Assembly (NCBI GenBank): GCA_021805865.1 | Contig: JAJZDX010000007.1 | Location: forward strand, 1 to 64,000 | Length of the DNA stretch: 64,000 nt | Reading direction: 5' to 3' | Source of the DNA: Pseudomonadota bacterium | GTDB taxonomy: Bacteria; Pseudomonadota; Gammaproteobacteria; Steroidobacterales; Steroidobacteraceae | Shown: piece by piece, positions 55,280 to 63,403 of the stretch | Position numbering within the stretch: position 1 is the first letter of the stretch | How the letters are laid out: the number at the start of each line of letters is the position of its first letter | Notes under the pieces: model-generated | Seen by the model: the letters and a program-made list of their open reading frames with translations, nothing else | Told to the model about the DNA's origin: nothing | Database searches by the model: none | Program-made: the position numbers and the translations under genes

Positions 55280-57967
55280 CTACCGATTCCGGGAGGGTGC
55301 CTCCCTCAGCACGCCCAGCTCGCGAGCCCGGACGAGCGCTTCGAGGCGCCCGTGGGAACGGGTCTTGGCATAGATGTTCTTCAGGTGAAAACGCACCGCA
55401 TGCTCGCTCACTCCGAGACGGCGAGCGATGACCTTGTCCTTCAGACCCCGATCGAGCTGCTGGAGAACATCGAGTTCCCTCGGACTGAACACCGGCCTTT
55501 GCCGGACGGCCTCGCCCGTGAGCAGCGCATGCAGATCACACGCCTGCCGGCGCAGCGCTTCCTCGGCAAGCACGCGGCCGGCCTCGGCGAGCAGCGCTGC
55601 GAGCGCCGCCCCCTCGCGCAGCACGGCGCGCAGATAACCCGTGCGCGCGACTTCCGCACACACCTCGCCCATGCGCGCCAGCGCCTCGGCATGCTCCCCC
55701 ATGCCCTCCAGACACATGGCCGCAAGGACGTTCAGGCGCAGCACCATCCGCGCGACTCCGCGGGAGCGTCCGTAAGCGAGCGCCGCCTCGCAGACCCGCA
55801 TGCCCTCCTGGAACCGGCCGTGGCGCGCCATCAGGCGCACCCAGGCCGTGGCGAGGCACTCGACCTCCCGCCAGGAGGCCCCCTCTCCTTCGGCAAGGCC
55901 GGCAGCGGCGAACCGCGTCGGGCTTCTCTCCGCCACACGCAGCGCCCGGTCCGGCTCGCCGGCGAGGGTCAGGGAGGCGACGCGCAGCGCATCGAGCAGC
56001 GGCACCAGTTTCGCAAGGCCGAGACGCTGAGCGTGCGCGTGCGCCTCATCGAGCATGGCGAGCGTCTCCTCGAGCCCCCGATCGAGCAGGTAGACTTCGG
56101 CGCTCGCCCCATAAGCGGCCGCATAGATCTCGAACCAGGCCTCGGCGTCGCGCAGCCGCGTGATCACCTGCGAGAGGCGCCGCTTCGCATTGCCGAGAGC
56201 GTTGCATTCCAGATCCAACTCGGCCATCAGTACATTGCCGATCAGGCCCAGACCCGCGTCGTGCGGGAAATGCCTGCGGCTCTTGCGCCGGCCCCGCTCG
56301 TAACGCTGCAGCGCCTCCTGGGTATCCCCGCGGGCCATCGCGATCGAGCCGGTGTGAAAGTCGATGAAGTTCGCGCCGTAGATCGAGCCGAACGCCAGGC
56401 AGTGCGCGGCGGCTTCCTCGCCGTAGCGCCATGCGGCATCAAACAGCCCGCTCTGCAGATGGGTCACGCACAGCACGGTCTTGTGATGCGCCAGCTCGAC
56501 GTCTTCGGCGGCCGGATCGTGCAGGCCCTGGGCGAGAGAGCCCAGGTGCGCATCGGTGAGCGGCAGGCAGCAGTAGATCACCAGCATGGACAGGATGAAC
56601 AAGCCCTCGCGCCGCAGCGCCGTGGCCCCGGGTTCGGCCGGATCCTGCGAGAAGCCCCGCGTGGCGGTGGCGACCCGGTCGTACTGTGCGCGAGCCTCGT
56701 GCAGGCGCGACTGCTTGATGAGCACGATGGCGCGTATCAGCCCGAGGCGCGGCATCGCGGCAATCATCTCCTCATCGATCAGCCGCTGCGCTGCGATCAC
56801 TTCCTGCATGCCGTGACGGATCCAGATCGACACGCCTCCCGCCTGCAGGATCAACGCGCCGGTGAGCATCTTGTCGCCGGCCGCCTTCGCGTGACGCAAC
56901 GCGGCCAGGAGATCCTGTGCGTCGGCCAGCCATTGCGCCGCGCGCCGGTGGATCCGCGCGCATCGGGCCGGATGCCGCTCGGCCAGCATCGCGAAGTGCT
57001 CGCGCAGCATCGGGTGCAGCCGCAGATGACCGGCGGCCTCTTCCAGGGGCGGCATCAGCGCGGAAAGATATTCGAGAGCGCGCAGGATCTGTGCGGAGTC
57101 GTGCGCCTCGCGCACACGGTCGGCGAGCTCGACGCTCACCGAATCGAGCAGGCTGACGTCGCAGAGGAACTCCCGCTGCGGCTCGGTCAGTCCGCGGACG
57201 AGCTCTTCCGTGAAATACTTCGCCGCCACCGTCTGCGAGAGCGGATTGCGCAGCACGCCGTGCTCCTGCAGCGGCTCCTGCGCCGCGAGCGCGCGCAGAA
57301 TCTGCAACGCCACCGGCCAGCCCTGCGTCTGCTCCCGGACAGCGCCCAGATCGTGGGCCGACACCGCTCCTTGCAGGCAGGCGTTCATTTCCGCCTGCGT
57401 GAAGCGCAGGCTCCCCGCATCGATATGGCTGACCTGCCCGATCAGCGCGAGGTGCGAGAGCGAGAGTCCGGGGTTGGCGCGCGCGGCGAGCGCCACGTGC
57501 AGATTCTCTGCGGCGTACCGGATCAGAGTATCGAGCTGGCCCAGGGCATCTGCGCTCGTGACTCGTTCGAGGTCATCGAGAATGAGGCAGATCTCCTGCC
57601 TGGCGCGCGCGGCGCCATGCAGTACCGCGTGGATCGCGAGCGTGCCGGCCGCCGAGCCGCGCTGGCCGTCCTTCAGCAGCCCGGTCGCAGACATGTCAAC
57701 GCCGGCCTCCTGCAGCGTGAAAGCGAGGTAAGCGGCCAGCCGCTCCCCGCTGTCATCCGCATCGAGCGTCAGCCATGCGACCTGCACGCCCTCTGCAAGC
57801 AGCAGCTCCCGCCACTGCGCCAGGAGCGTCGTCTTACCGAAGCCTGCCGGGGCTTCAAGCAGAGTGACCCGGCGCGAACGGCCCGCCGAGAGACACTCGA
57901 GGAGCCGCGGGCGGCTGAGCAGCACAACGGTTTGTCTCGGCGCCGATATCTTCGTCTTTAGCAACAT
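55280..57967 (-). CDS. MalT-like LuxR-family ATP-dependent transcription activator
   Basis: An 895-residue regulator. Near the N-terminus LLEAPAGFGKTTLLAQWREL holds the Walker A loop (AGFGKTT, 41-47), and ARQEICLILDDLERV is the Walker B part. TPR-like helices fill the middle (about 400-800). The C-terminal LuxR helix-turn-helix is RPVFSPRELDVLQQLDRGLK and RRLGVSEHAVRFHLKNIY. This is the STAND-type architecture of MalT. It lies 136 bases upstream of the hydantoinase gene on the same strand, so it likely activates that gene block, with the uptake substrate or a product as inducer. Confidence 0.92.
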   Translation of the reverse strand: MLLKTKISAPRQTVVLLSRPRLLECLSAGRSRRVTLLEAPAGFGKTTLLAQWRELLLAEGVQVAWLTLDADDSGERLAAYLAFTLQEAGVDMSATGLLKDGQRGSAAGTLAIHAVLHGAARARQEICLILDDLERVTSADALGQLDTLIRYAAENLHVALAARANPGLSLSHLALIGQVSHIDAGSLRFTQAEMNACLQGAVSAHDLGAVREQTQGWPVALQILRALAAQEPLQEHGVLRNPLSQTVAAKYFTEELVRGLTEPQREFLCDVSLLDSVSVELADRVREAHDSAQILRALEYLSALMPPLEEAAGHLRLHPMLREHFAMLAERHPARCARIHRRAAQWLADAQDLLAALRHAKAAGDKMLTGALILQAGGVSIWIRHGMQEVIAAQRLIDEEMIAAMPRLGLIRAIVLIKQSRLHEARAQYDRVATATRGFSQDPAEPGATALRREGLFILSMLVIYCCLPLTDAHLGSLAQGLHDPAAEDVELAHHKTVLCVTHLQSGLFDAAWRYGEEAAAHCLAFGSIYGANFIDFHTGSIAMARGDTQEALQRYERGRRKSRRHFPHDAGLGLIGNVLMAELDLECNALGNAKRRLSQVITRLRDAEAWFEIYAAAYGASAEVYLLDRGLEETLAMLDEAHAHAQRLGLAKLVPLLDALRVASLTLAGEPDRALRVAERSPTRFAAAGLAEGEGASWREVECLATAWVRLMARHGRFQEGMRVCEAALAYGRSRGVARMVLRLNVLAAMCLEGMGEHAEALARMGEVCAEVARTGYLRAVLREGAALAALLAEAGRVLAEEALRRQACDLHALLTGEAVRQRPVFSPRELDVLQQLDRGLKDKVIARRLGVSEHAVRFHLKNIYAKTRSHGRLEALVRARELGVLREAPSRNR

Positions 57968-58191
57968 GGGATTGAACGGACTCCTGCTCGCAGCAGCGAT
58001 CGGCGCGACAAGCCTGTTTTCGTGTTGCCTCAGCTAATTTTGTTACCGCGTTCCTCATCAGCAATGTTACCGAGGAGCGGCTTCCCATCTCTTCCGGATC
58101 GAGCTTCGATGCGCAACGCTTGTGCCTCATCTTGCTGTCCATAGCCCCCACGGTGCGGTGGAGAGTGCATCCTGGCAGGGGCTATCGCCGG

Positions 58192-58596
58192 TCACATCTC
58201 AGCCGAAGCAACGGCCGGGATCGGTACCATTTTTCGCCAGACAATGCGAGGGCCACCGCCGACATCGCGCCGAAACGGCTGTCGTACGATCCGGTGCTCG
58301 CCGCGCCGGGCTCCAAGCCCCTGAAGCTGACTGACCATCGCTTGGTTCACCGCGTTCTGGCAGGATCGGCCGGCACTCAACTCCTGCCCCGGAAACATCG
58401 CCAGTGTCACGGTCGGCGGGTACCTGCGCTCCCGGTACTGCGGCAGCCGTGCTTCCAGGGGCTCGAAAAGCTCAGGACCGGTCAGCAGGTCGAAAAAGCT
58501 CATCGAATCCACTGGCACTTGCCGGGCGAGTCCCTGCAGGTGCTTGCGCAAATGCCGTTGCTGTCGGGCGTTTCTCGGTCTACGCTTGATCGCCAT
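58192..58596 (-). pseudogene. IS4-family transposase, N-terminal fragment
   Basis: The 134-codon frame has the N-terminal domain of one IS4 transposase group: LRKHLQGLARQVPVDSMSFF, DLLTGPELFEPLEARLP and RRYPPTVTLAMFPGQELSA, then SCQNAVNQAMV. Around residue 90 the frame shifts and homology ends. The catalytic domain is absent. It sits at the right border of the 9-kb block, next to direct repeat B. Confidence 0.7.
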
Positions 58597-58722
58597 GAAG
58601 GGTAGCCTCCGGGGCGCAGGGTGGATGTGTCACAACAACATCCTACCACTCTGAGCCAACCTTCTTCTTTACTTTTCAACACCTTGCGCAACCCCGCCTC
58701 GCGCGCTGCGCCTTCCCCGAGT

Positions 58723-59050
58723 GCCGCCGCGCAAGGCAGCGCCGAGCGGCTGCGGCAAGTCCGGGACTGCAGGCGTCCGAGAGAACGGCCCCCTCGCGGG
58801 GCCGTTCTTTTTTGAAGCGCCGCGCAGCGGAACGGGGGCGGATCCGCTACAGTGAAGGAATGGCGGCAGATCCCCAAAGCCTGGCCGGACCCCAGGCCCC
58901 CCTTGCGAGCGGCCGCAACCGGCCGGTCAATGCGTTCACGGTCGACGTGGAGGATTATTTTCACGTCGCGGCGTTGGCCTCCGCGGTCTCGCGGGACAGC
59001 TGGGGCACGCGTGAGTGCCGTGTGGAGCGCAATACGGAGCGTCTGCTGGC
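58723..59050. repeat. Direct repeat copy B (pair with 49302-49629)
   Basis: It carries only the tail codons of a PEP-CTERM gene, with the stop codon region changed, then the same terminator and an intact deacetylase start. It differs from copy A at about 20 positions. The two copies bracket 9.1 kb. Confidence 0.9.
58783..58813 (+). terminator. Intrinsic terminator, copy 4 of the conserved hairpin
   Basis: GAACGGCCCC / GGGGCCGTTC is followed by TTTTTT. No intact gene ends just upstream, so it is a leftover of the duplicated PEP-CTERM gene end. It lies about 50 bases before the deacetylase start, so the deacetylase promoter must lie between them or transcription must read through. Confidence 0.85.
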
Positions 59051-59768
59051 GCTGCTCGCCGGCCAGGAAATCCGGGGAACGTTCTTCGTGCTCGGCTGGG
59101 TGGCCGAGCGCTACCCGGCGCTGGTGCGGCGCATCGCGGACTGCGGCCACGAGGTCGCCTGCCATGGATTCTCCCACCAGCTCATCTACCGGCAGAGCCC
59201 CGAGGAATTCCGCGAGGAGACCGCACGCGCCAAGACGCTCCTCGAGCAGGCGATCGGGGCGCCCGTCCTGGGCTATCGCGCGGCCAGCTTCTCGGTGGTC
59301 CGCTCCACGCTGTGGGCGCTCGATACGCTGATCGACCTGGGGTTCGCCTACGATTCCTCGATCTTCCCCATCCGGCACGACCGCTACGGCATCCCCGATG
59401 CCTCAGCGGACCCGGGACGCGTCGCCGCCCCCTCGGGGCGCACCCTGGTGGAATTCCCCATGGTGCCGGCGCAGTTCATGGGGATGAAGGTCCCCATCTG
59501 TGGAGGCGGGTACTTCCGGATCTTTCCGTACTGGCTGACGAGGGCGGGCCTGAGGCAGATCAATGCCGGTCGGCGGCCGTTCCCGTTCTACCTGCATCCG
59601 TGGGAGATCGATCCCGGCCAGCCCCGCATCCGCGTCGGCGCGGTCTCCCGCTTCCGCCACTACACCAATCTTCATCGCTGCGAGCGGCGCCTCGGCCGCC
59701 TCCTTCAGGAATTTCCCTTCGCCCCGATGCGCGACGTGCTGCACGCACGCGGCCTGCTCAACGCCTAA
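58860..59768 (+). CDS. XrtA-system polysaccharide deacetylase
   Basis: A 302-residue protein with a NodB fold. NAFTVDVEDYFHVAALASA carries the metal-binding Asp pair. GTFFVLGWVAERYPALVRRI and EVACHGFSHQLIYRQSPEEF carry the histidine motif. GYRAASFSVVRSTLWALDTL follows, and the end is FYLHPWEIDPGQPRIRVG. This is the deacetylase type (TIGR03006) of exosortase-A loci, usually near the kinase and amidotransferase; here it is separated from them by the inserted block. It should remove acetyl groups from the polymer. The AAGGA just before the ATG is too close to act as a good ribosome site, so expression may be weak. Confidence 0.9.
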   Translation: MAADPQSLAGPQAPLASGRNRPVNAFTVDVEDYFHVAALASAVSRDSWGTRECRVERNTERLLALLAGQEIRGTFFVLGWVAERYPALVRRIADCGHEVACHGFSHQLIYRQSPEEFREETARAKTLLEQAIGAPVLGYRAASFSVVRSTLWALDTLIDLGFAYDSSIFPIRHDRYGIPDASADPGRVAAPSGRTLVEFPMVPAQFMGMKVPICGGGYFRIFPYWLTRAGLRQINAGRRPFPFYLHPWEIDPGQPRIRVGAVSRFRHYTNLHRCERRLGRLLQEFPFAPMRDVLHARGLLNA

Positions 59769-59839
59769 GGAGACGGCGGTCGCTCTCTGACACGGCCTGG
59801 CCGAGGGTTGCCCGAGGCTGTCGCCGACCGAGCCGCCAT

Positions 59840-60567
59840 GCCAGCGGCCGCGGGGGAGCAGGGCCGCACGCCCGAGAGCTTCCAGGCCATCGAGCCTCTC
59901 TGCTACATCGGCAGCGGTGGCATGGGCGCTCTCGAGTTCGCCCCCGCCCTGGGCCCGGGACCCCGGCACGCCACGAGGCTCCGGGTGGACGCGCTCGTCG
60001 CGCTGGCATCCGAGGTGCTCCGCCACCGCAACGCGCTTCACGGCTCCTTCGACCCGGGCCATCGCGAGGGCGCCCTGCCGGACATCTTGCGCGTCGGCAC
60101 CTCGGCCGGCGGGGCGCGAGCCAAGGCGATCATCGCGTGGAATCCCGAGACGAACGAGGTCCGCTCGGGCCAGGTGACCGCCCCCGAGGGCTTCGGGTAC
60201 TGGCTGTTGAAGTTCGACGGCGTCAGCGGCAACCGCGACAAGGAGCTCGAGGATCCGAAGGGCTACACCGTGATCGAATACGCCTACTCGCTGATGGCCC
60301 GCGACGCCGGCATCGAGATGGCCGAGTGCCGGCTGCTCGAGCAAGGCGGGCGGCAAGCTGCACAGGCAGTCCCTCGCCGCGCTCGCGCACCTCGACTTCA
60401 ATGCCGCAGGCGCGCACTCCTGCGAGCAAGCCCACGAGGTCATCCGGGCGCTGCGGCTCGAGTTTCCCCTGCGCGAGGCGAGGCAAAAGGCACGCCCCCC
60501 CGCAACGCCCGGCCCCGCCTCGGCAGTGAGCTCCTCAGACGGCCGCCCCCGCCTCAACTGCTCTTGA
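59840..60567 (+). pseudogene. HipA-family toxin kinase, internal fragment
   Basis: One frame reads ALEFAPALGPGPRHATRLRV, DILRVGTSAGGARAKAIIAW, FGYWLLKFDGVSGNRDKEL, EYAYSLMARDAGIEMAECRL, then breaks. The +1 frame continues GGKLHRQSLAALAHLDFNAA and ends at 60567. These are conserved HipA segments: the Gly-rich loop with its phosphorylation serine, then part of the kinase core. The N-terminal domain, the segment MTKRFDR-like with catalytic residues, and the C-terminal half are all missing, and no HipB antitoxin is seen. A dead remnant. Confidence 0.75.
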
Positions 60568-61000
60568 AGCCCACGGCGCGGCTGACCGCGTGGCTCAACG
60601 GGCCGAGCGTGTCGGGCTCCCCGCCCGGCCTCGCCGCTCTCGACCAGGTTGCGGACAGCTCGCGCAGGTCAAGCTCCACACAGCGCACACGGTCCTTGAG
60701 GCTCACCATGTCGGACTGCACCCGGTCCACCCCGAAATCGAAATCCGAGAAGCGGCTCTCGATCCGCTCCCGCCGGCTCTCCGCGTGCCGCAGCCGGTTC
60801 TCGATACCGGTCAGGCGGGTCTCGGCGATGGACACGCCCGTCTTGAGCGCGGCAAGGTCCGACTCAACTCCCGTCAACCGGGCCATCAGCGTCGCCAACT
60901 GGACCCTGAGATCGTTGACTCCTGACTCCATGTGCGCCATCCGGGCCTGCTGGCTCTGGCGCCCGGTTTGACCACGGTCTCGATCGGCTTCGATTTGCAT
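60554..61000 (-). CDS. Coiled-coil protein, paralogue of 62542-63072
   Basis: A 148-residue protein from the ATG at 61000, chosen because AGGAGA lies six bases upstream. It is almost all alpha-helical heptads: MESGVNDLRVQLATLMARL, VESDLAALKTGVSIAETRL, IENRLRHAESRRERIESRF, then LKDRVRCVELDLRELS. It has no membrane helix. The block KxRVxxVExDLREL recurs in the protein at 62542, so the two are probably diverged copies. They flank the site-2 protease gene. Function unknown. Confidence 0.65.
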   Translation of the reverse strand: MQIEADRDRGQTGRQSQQARMAHMESGVNDLRVQLATLMARLTGVESDLAALKTGVSIAETRLTGIENRLRHAESRRERIESRFSDFDFGVDRVQSDMVSLKDRVRCVELDLRELSATWSRAARPGGEPDTLGPLSHAVSRAVGFKSS

Positions 61001-61293
61001 GTACGCTCTCCTGGTGACGCCCATCACGATCGACAGCTCAAGGACTGCGGCGGGTCATCGGATCACCTGACCCGGGTCACGAGACGCAGACCCGCTACGA
61101 TCTGAAATCTAGGCAATTCGCATGGATCTGCCAAGGACCGGTTGTAGACTTTTTTCGCGGCTGTTTCAACGCGTCTCCAGCGTGCGTCATCGACGTAAAT
61201 CATGACGTCGCAAATCCGTTGAAAGCCGACACGTCGCTCCTCCCGTCGAGCCAAGTTAGCGTCGCAGATCACAGACTGCTACAATCGCCTTCT

Positions 61294-62496
61294 ATGCGTG
61301 GACTGCACCTGATGCGTATTGCCGGCATCGACATCACCGTCGATTGGAGCCTGCTCATCATTTTCGTGCTGATCACCACCGGTCTCGCCTCGGGCCTGTT
61401 CCCGCAGTGGCACCCGCAGTGGAGCCCCACGACCGCGTGGCTCACCGCCTTCGCCGCCGCGCTGCTGTTCTTCGCCTCGGTTCTCGCCCACGAGCTCTCC
61501 CACTCCCTGGTGGGGCGCATGAACGGCATCGAGATCAAGCGCATCACGCTGTTCGTGTTCGGCGGCATGGCGCAAATCGAGCACGAGCCGGGGCGCTGGC
61601 CGGCGGAGCTGTGGATGGCGATCGTCGGGCCGCTCACCAGTCTCGCCATCGGCATCCTCTGTCTGCTCGCCGCCAGCGCCGGCACGCCGGCCGCCGACCT
61701 TGCCAGCATCGCGCGCGTGCAGCACCTGCTCGCCGGGCTCGACCCCGGACGCACGCTCCTCCTGTGGCTCGGCCAGATCAACATCGTGCTCGCGGTCTTC
61801 AACCTCGTTCCGGCCTTCCCGCTCGATGGCGGGCGGGTCCTGCGCGCCCTCATGTGGGGCGCCACGCACGATCTGCGCCGCGCCACCCGCTGGGCCTCGG
61901 CGATCGGACAGGGCTTCGCGTGGCTGCTGATCGGCTCCGGCATCGCCATGGTGCTCGGGCTCTCGGTGCCGTTCCTCGGCGGCGGACTCCTCAACGGGAT
62001 CTGGCTCGCCTTCATCGGCTGGTTTTTGAACAACGCCGCGCTGATGAGCTACCGCCAGCTGCTCACGCGGGAGATGCTCCAGGATGTGCCGGTCTCGCGC
62101 CTCATGCTCGTCCATTTCGAGGTGGTGCCGCCGCAGGTGCCGCTCGATACGCTCATCGAAGGGTACATGCTGCGCAGCGACCAACGCGCCTTTCCCGTCG
62201 TGGACCGCGACGAGCGGCTGCTCGGAATGGTGTTTCAACGTGACATCGAGCGCCTGTCCCCGGAGCAGCGCCGCACGATGACCGTGCGCGATGCCATGAA
62301 GCCGGTGGAGCAGCTCGTGGGGGCGCGGTCGGGAGACGACGTGCTCGACGTATTGAATGTCCTGGCGCAGCGCGATTTCAACCAGCTGCCGATCCTCGAG
62401 AACGGCCGCGTCATCGGCCTCATCCGCCGGGTGGACATTCTGCGATGGCTTGCGCTGCACGGCTCGCCCAAGCCGGCACCGGGCGCGCGGAAGTAG
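61294..62496 (+). CDS. Site-2 protease family protein with CBS domains
   Basis: A 400-residue membrane metalloprotease. I start it at the ATG at 61294 (MRGLHLMRIAGIDITVDWSL). Six or so helices carry the zinc motif LAHELSHSLVGRMNG with His66, Glu67 and His70, and the second motif NLVPAFPLDGGR with Asp178. After about residue 250, two CBS repeats follow (VSRLMLVHFEVVPPQVPLDT and VRDAMKPVEQLVGARSGDDV), which may sense adenine nucleotides. The family cuts membrane-bound substrates such as anti-sigma factors. It is flanked by two paralogous coiled-coil genes on the opposite strand. Confidence 0.92.
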   Translation: MRGLHLMRIAGIDITVDWSLLIIFVLITTGLASGLFPQWHPQWSPTTAWLTAFAAALLFFASVLAHELSHSLVGRMNGIEIKRITLFVFGGMAQIEHEPGRWPAELWMAIVGPLTSLAIGILCLLAASAGTPAADLASIARVQHLLAGLDPGRTLLLWLGQINIVLAVFNLVPAFPLDGGRVLRALMWGATHDLRRATRWASAIGQGFAWLLIGSGIAMVLGLSVPFLGGGLLNGIWLAFIGWFLNNAALMSYRQLLTREMLQDVPVSRLMLVHFEVVPPQVPLDTLIEGYMLRSDQRAFPVVDRDERLLGMVFQRDIERLSPEQRRTMTVRDAMKPVEQLVGARSGDDVLDVLNVLAQRDFNQLPILENGRVIGLIRRVDILRWLALHGSPKPAPGARK

Positions 62497-62541
62497 CGCG
62501 GGGCGGAGACCGCCGCGCCCGCACCGATGCGTGAGCGGACG

Positions 62542-63072
62542 CTAAAGCAGATGAAACAGCTTGAGTAAGGTCCCGAGCAAAGTGATCAATGAACTCGCGC
62601 CGATCGCGATCAGCGACACGAACAGGCGGGTGAACTTCGTATCCATGGCAGTGAACTTCGCATCCACGGCAGTGAACCTGGCATCGAGCCTGCCATCCTG
62701 CGCATCGAGCCGCTTGTCGATGGTGAAGCGAAGCTCGCGCAGGTCCACCTCGACCGTCCCCATGCGTTGCTTGAGCGCGGAAATGTCGGTTTCGATCCGG
62801 GCCATACCGGTCTGCACCCCGCTCAGCCGACCCTCAACCCTCTCCAACCGGCTCTCGACTTTCTCCAAACGGCCCTCGACCTTCTCCAGCCGGTTCTCCA
62901 CGACGGACACCCGGGTCTCGAGGCCGCCCAGGCGCTGCTCGACGCCCGCCGCCCGGGCCTCAAGACCCGTGACCCGATTCTTGACCTCGGTGAGCCCGCT
63001 CTCGACCGCGGTCAGCAGGACCTTCGCCTGGCTGAGCTCAGATGGATCGCGTCCGCTGTCTTCGACCGGCAT
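62542..63072 (-). CDS. Coiled-coil protein with C-terminal membrane anchor
   Basis: A 176-residue protein from the ATG at 63072 (MPVEDSGRDPSELSQAKVLL). Continuous heptads follow, with tandem VENRLEKVEGRLEKVESRL and VEGRLSGVQTGMARIETDI, then LKQRMGTVEVDLREL. Near the end FTAVDAKFTAMDTKFTRLF leads into a single membrane helix (VSLIAIGASSLITLLGTLL). It would be a tail-anchored inner-membrane protein with a long cytoplasmic or periplasmic coiled coil. It converges on the site-2 protease gene, 45 bases apart. It could be a partner or substrate, but this is a guess. Confidence 0.65.
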   Translation of the reverse strand: MPVEDSGRDPSELSQAKVLLTAVESGLTEVKNRVTGLEARAAGVEQRLGGLETRVSVVENRLEKVEGRLEKVESRLERVEGRLSGVQTGMARIETDISALKQRMGTVEVDLRELRFTIDKRLDAQDGRLDARFTAVDAKFTAMDTKFTRLFVSLIAIGASSLITLLGTLLKLFHLL

Positions 63073-63403
63073 GATGTCTCTCGCCCTCGCCCGCACCGTT
63101 GCATGACATGACACCACGCGGCCTGCGCGTGGGGAACACTGTAAATTTAGGGAATTCGCCCGCTTTTGCCAAGCGTGTGCGGATCTTTTCTGCAGGTATT
63201 TTGACGCTGTTTGATACGTGTGATTTGACGTAGCAGCCCACGCATTGCGCAAAAGAGGGTCATGCGAGCACGCGCGAGCGGAGCAGCCGTGAACGGCCCA
63301 TGCCGATACCCGCTGCTGCAACATCGAGGGCGCCCTGGCCGGATTGCATTCGACCCGCGCCGGCCGCATGCCGGACCGGCGCACCGGGCGCGCCCGGGTC
63401 GGA
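63073..63403. other. Intergenic region, no gene recognised
   Basis: This 331-base gap holds no supported gene, hairpin with T-run or clear promoter. It is upstream of the coiled-coil gene and just beyond the end of the efflux gene, both on the minus strand. Confidence 0.4.

Noticed and set aside
51128-57961. Very long plus-strand frames opposite the TonB, DUF917, hydantoinase and LuxR genes
   Set aside because: The minus-strand genes have unmistakable motifs; the plus frames have none.
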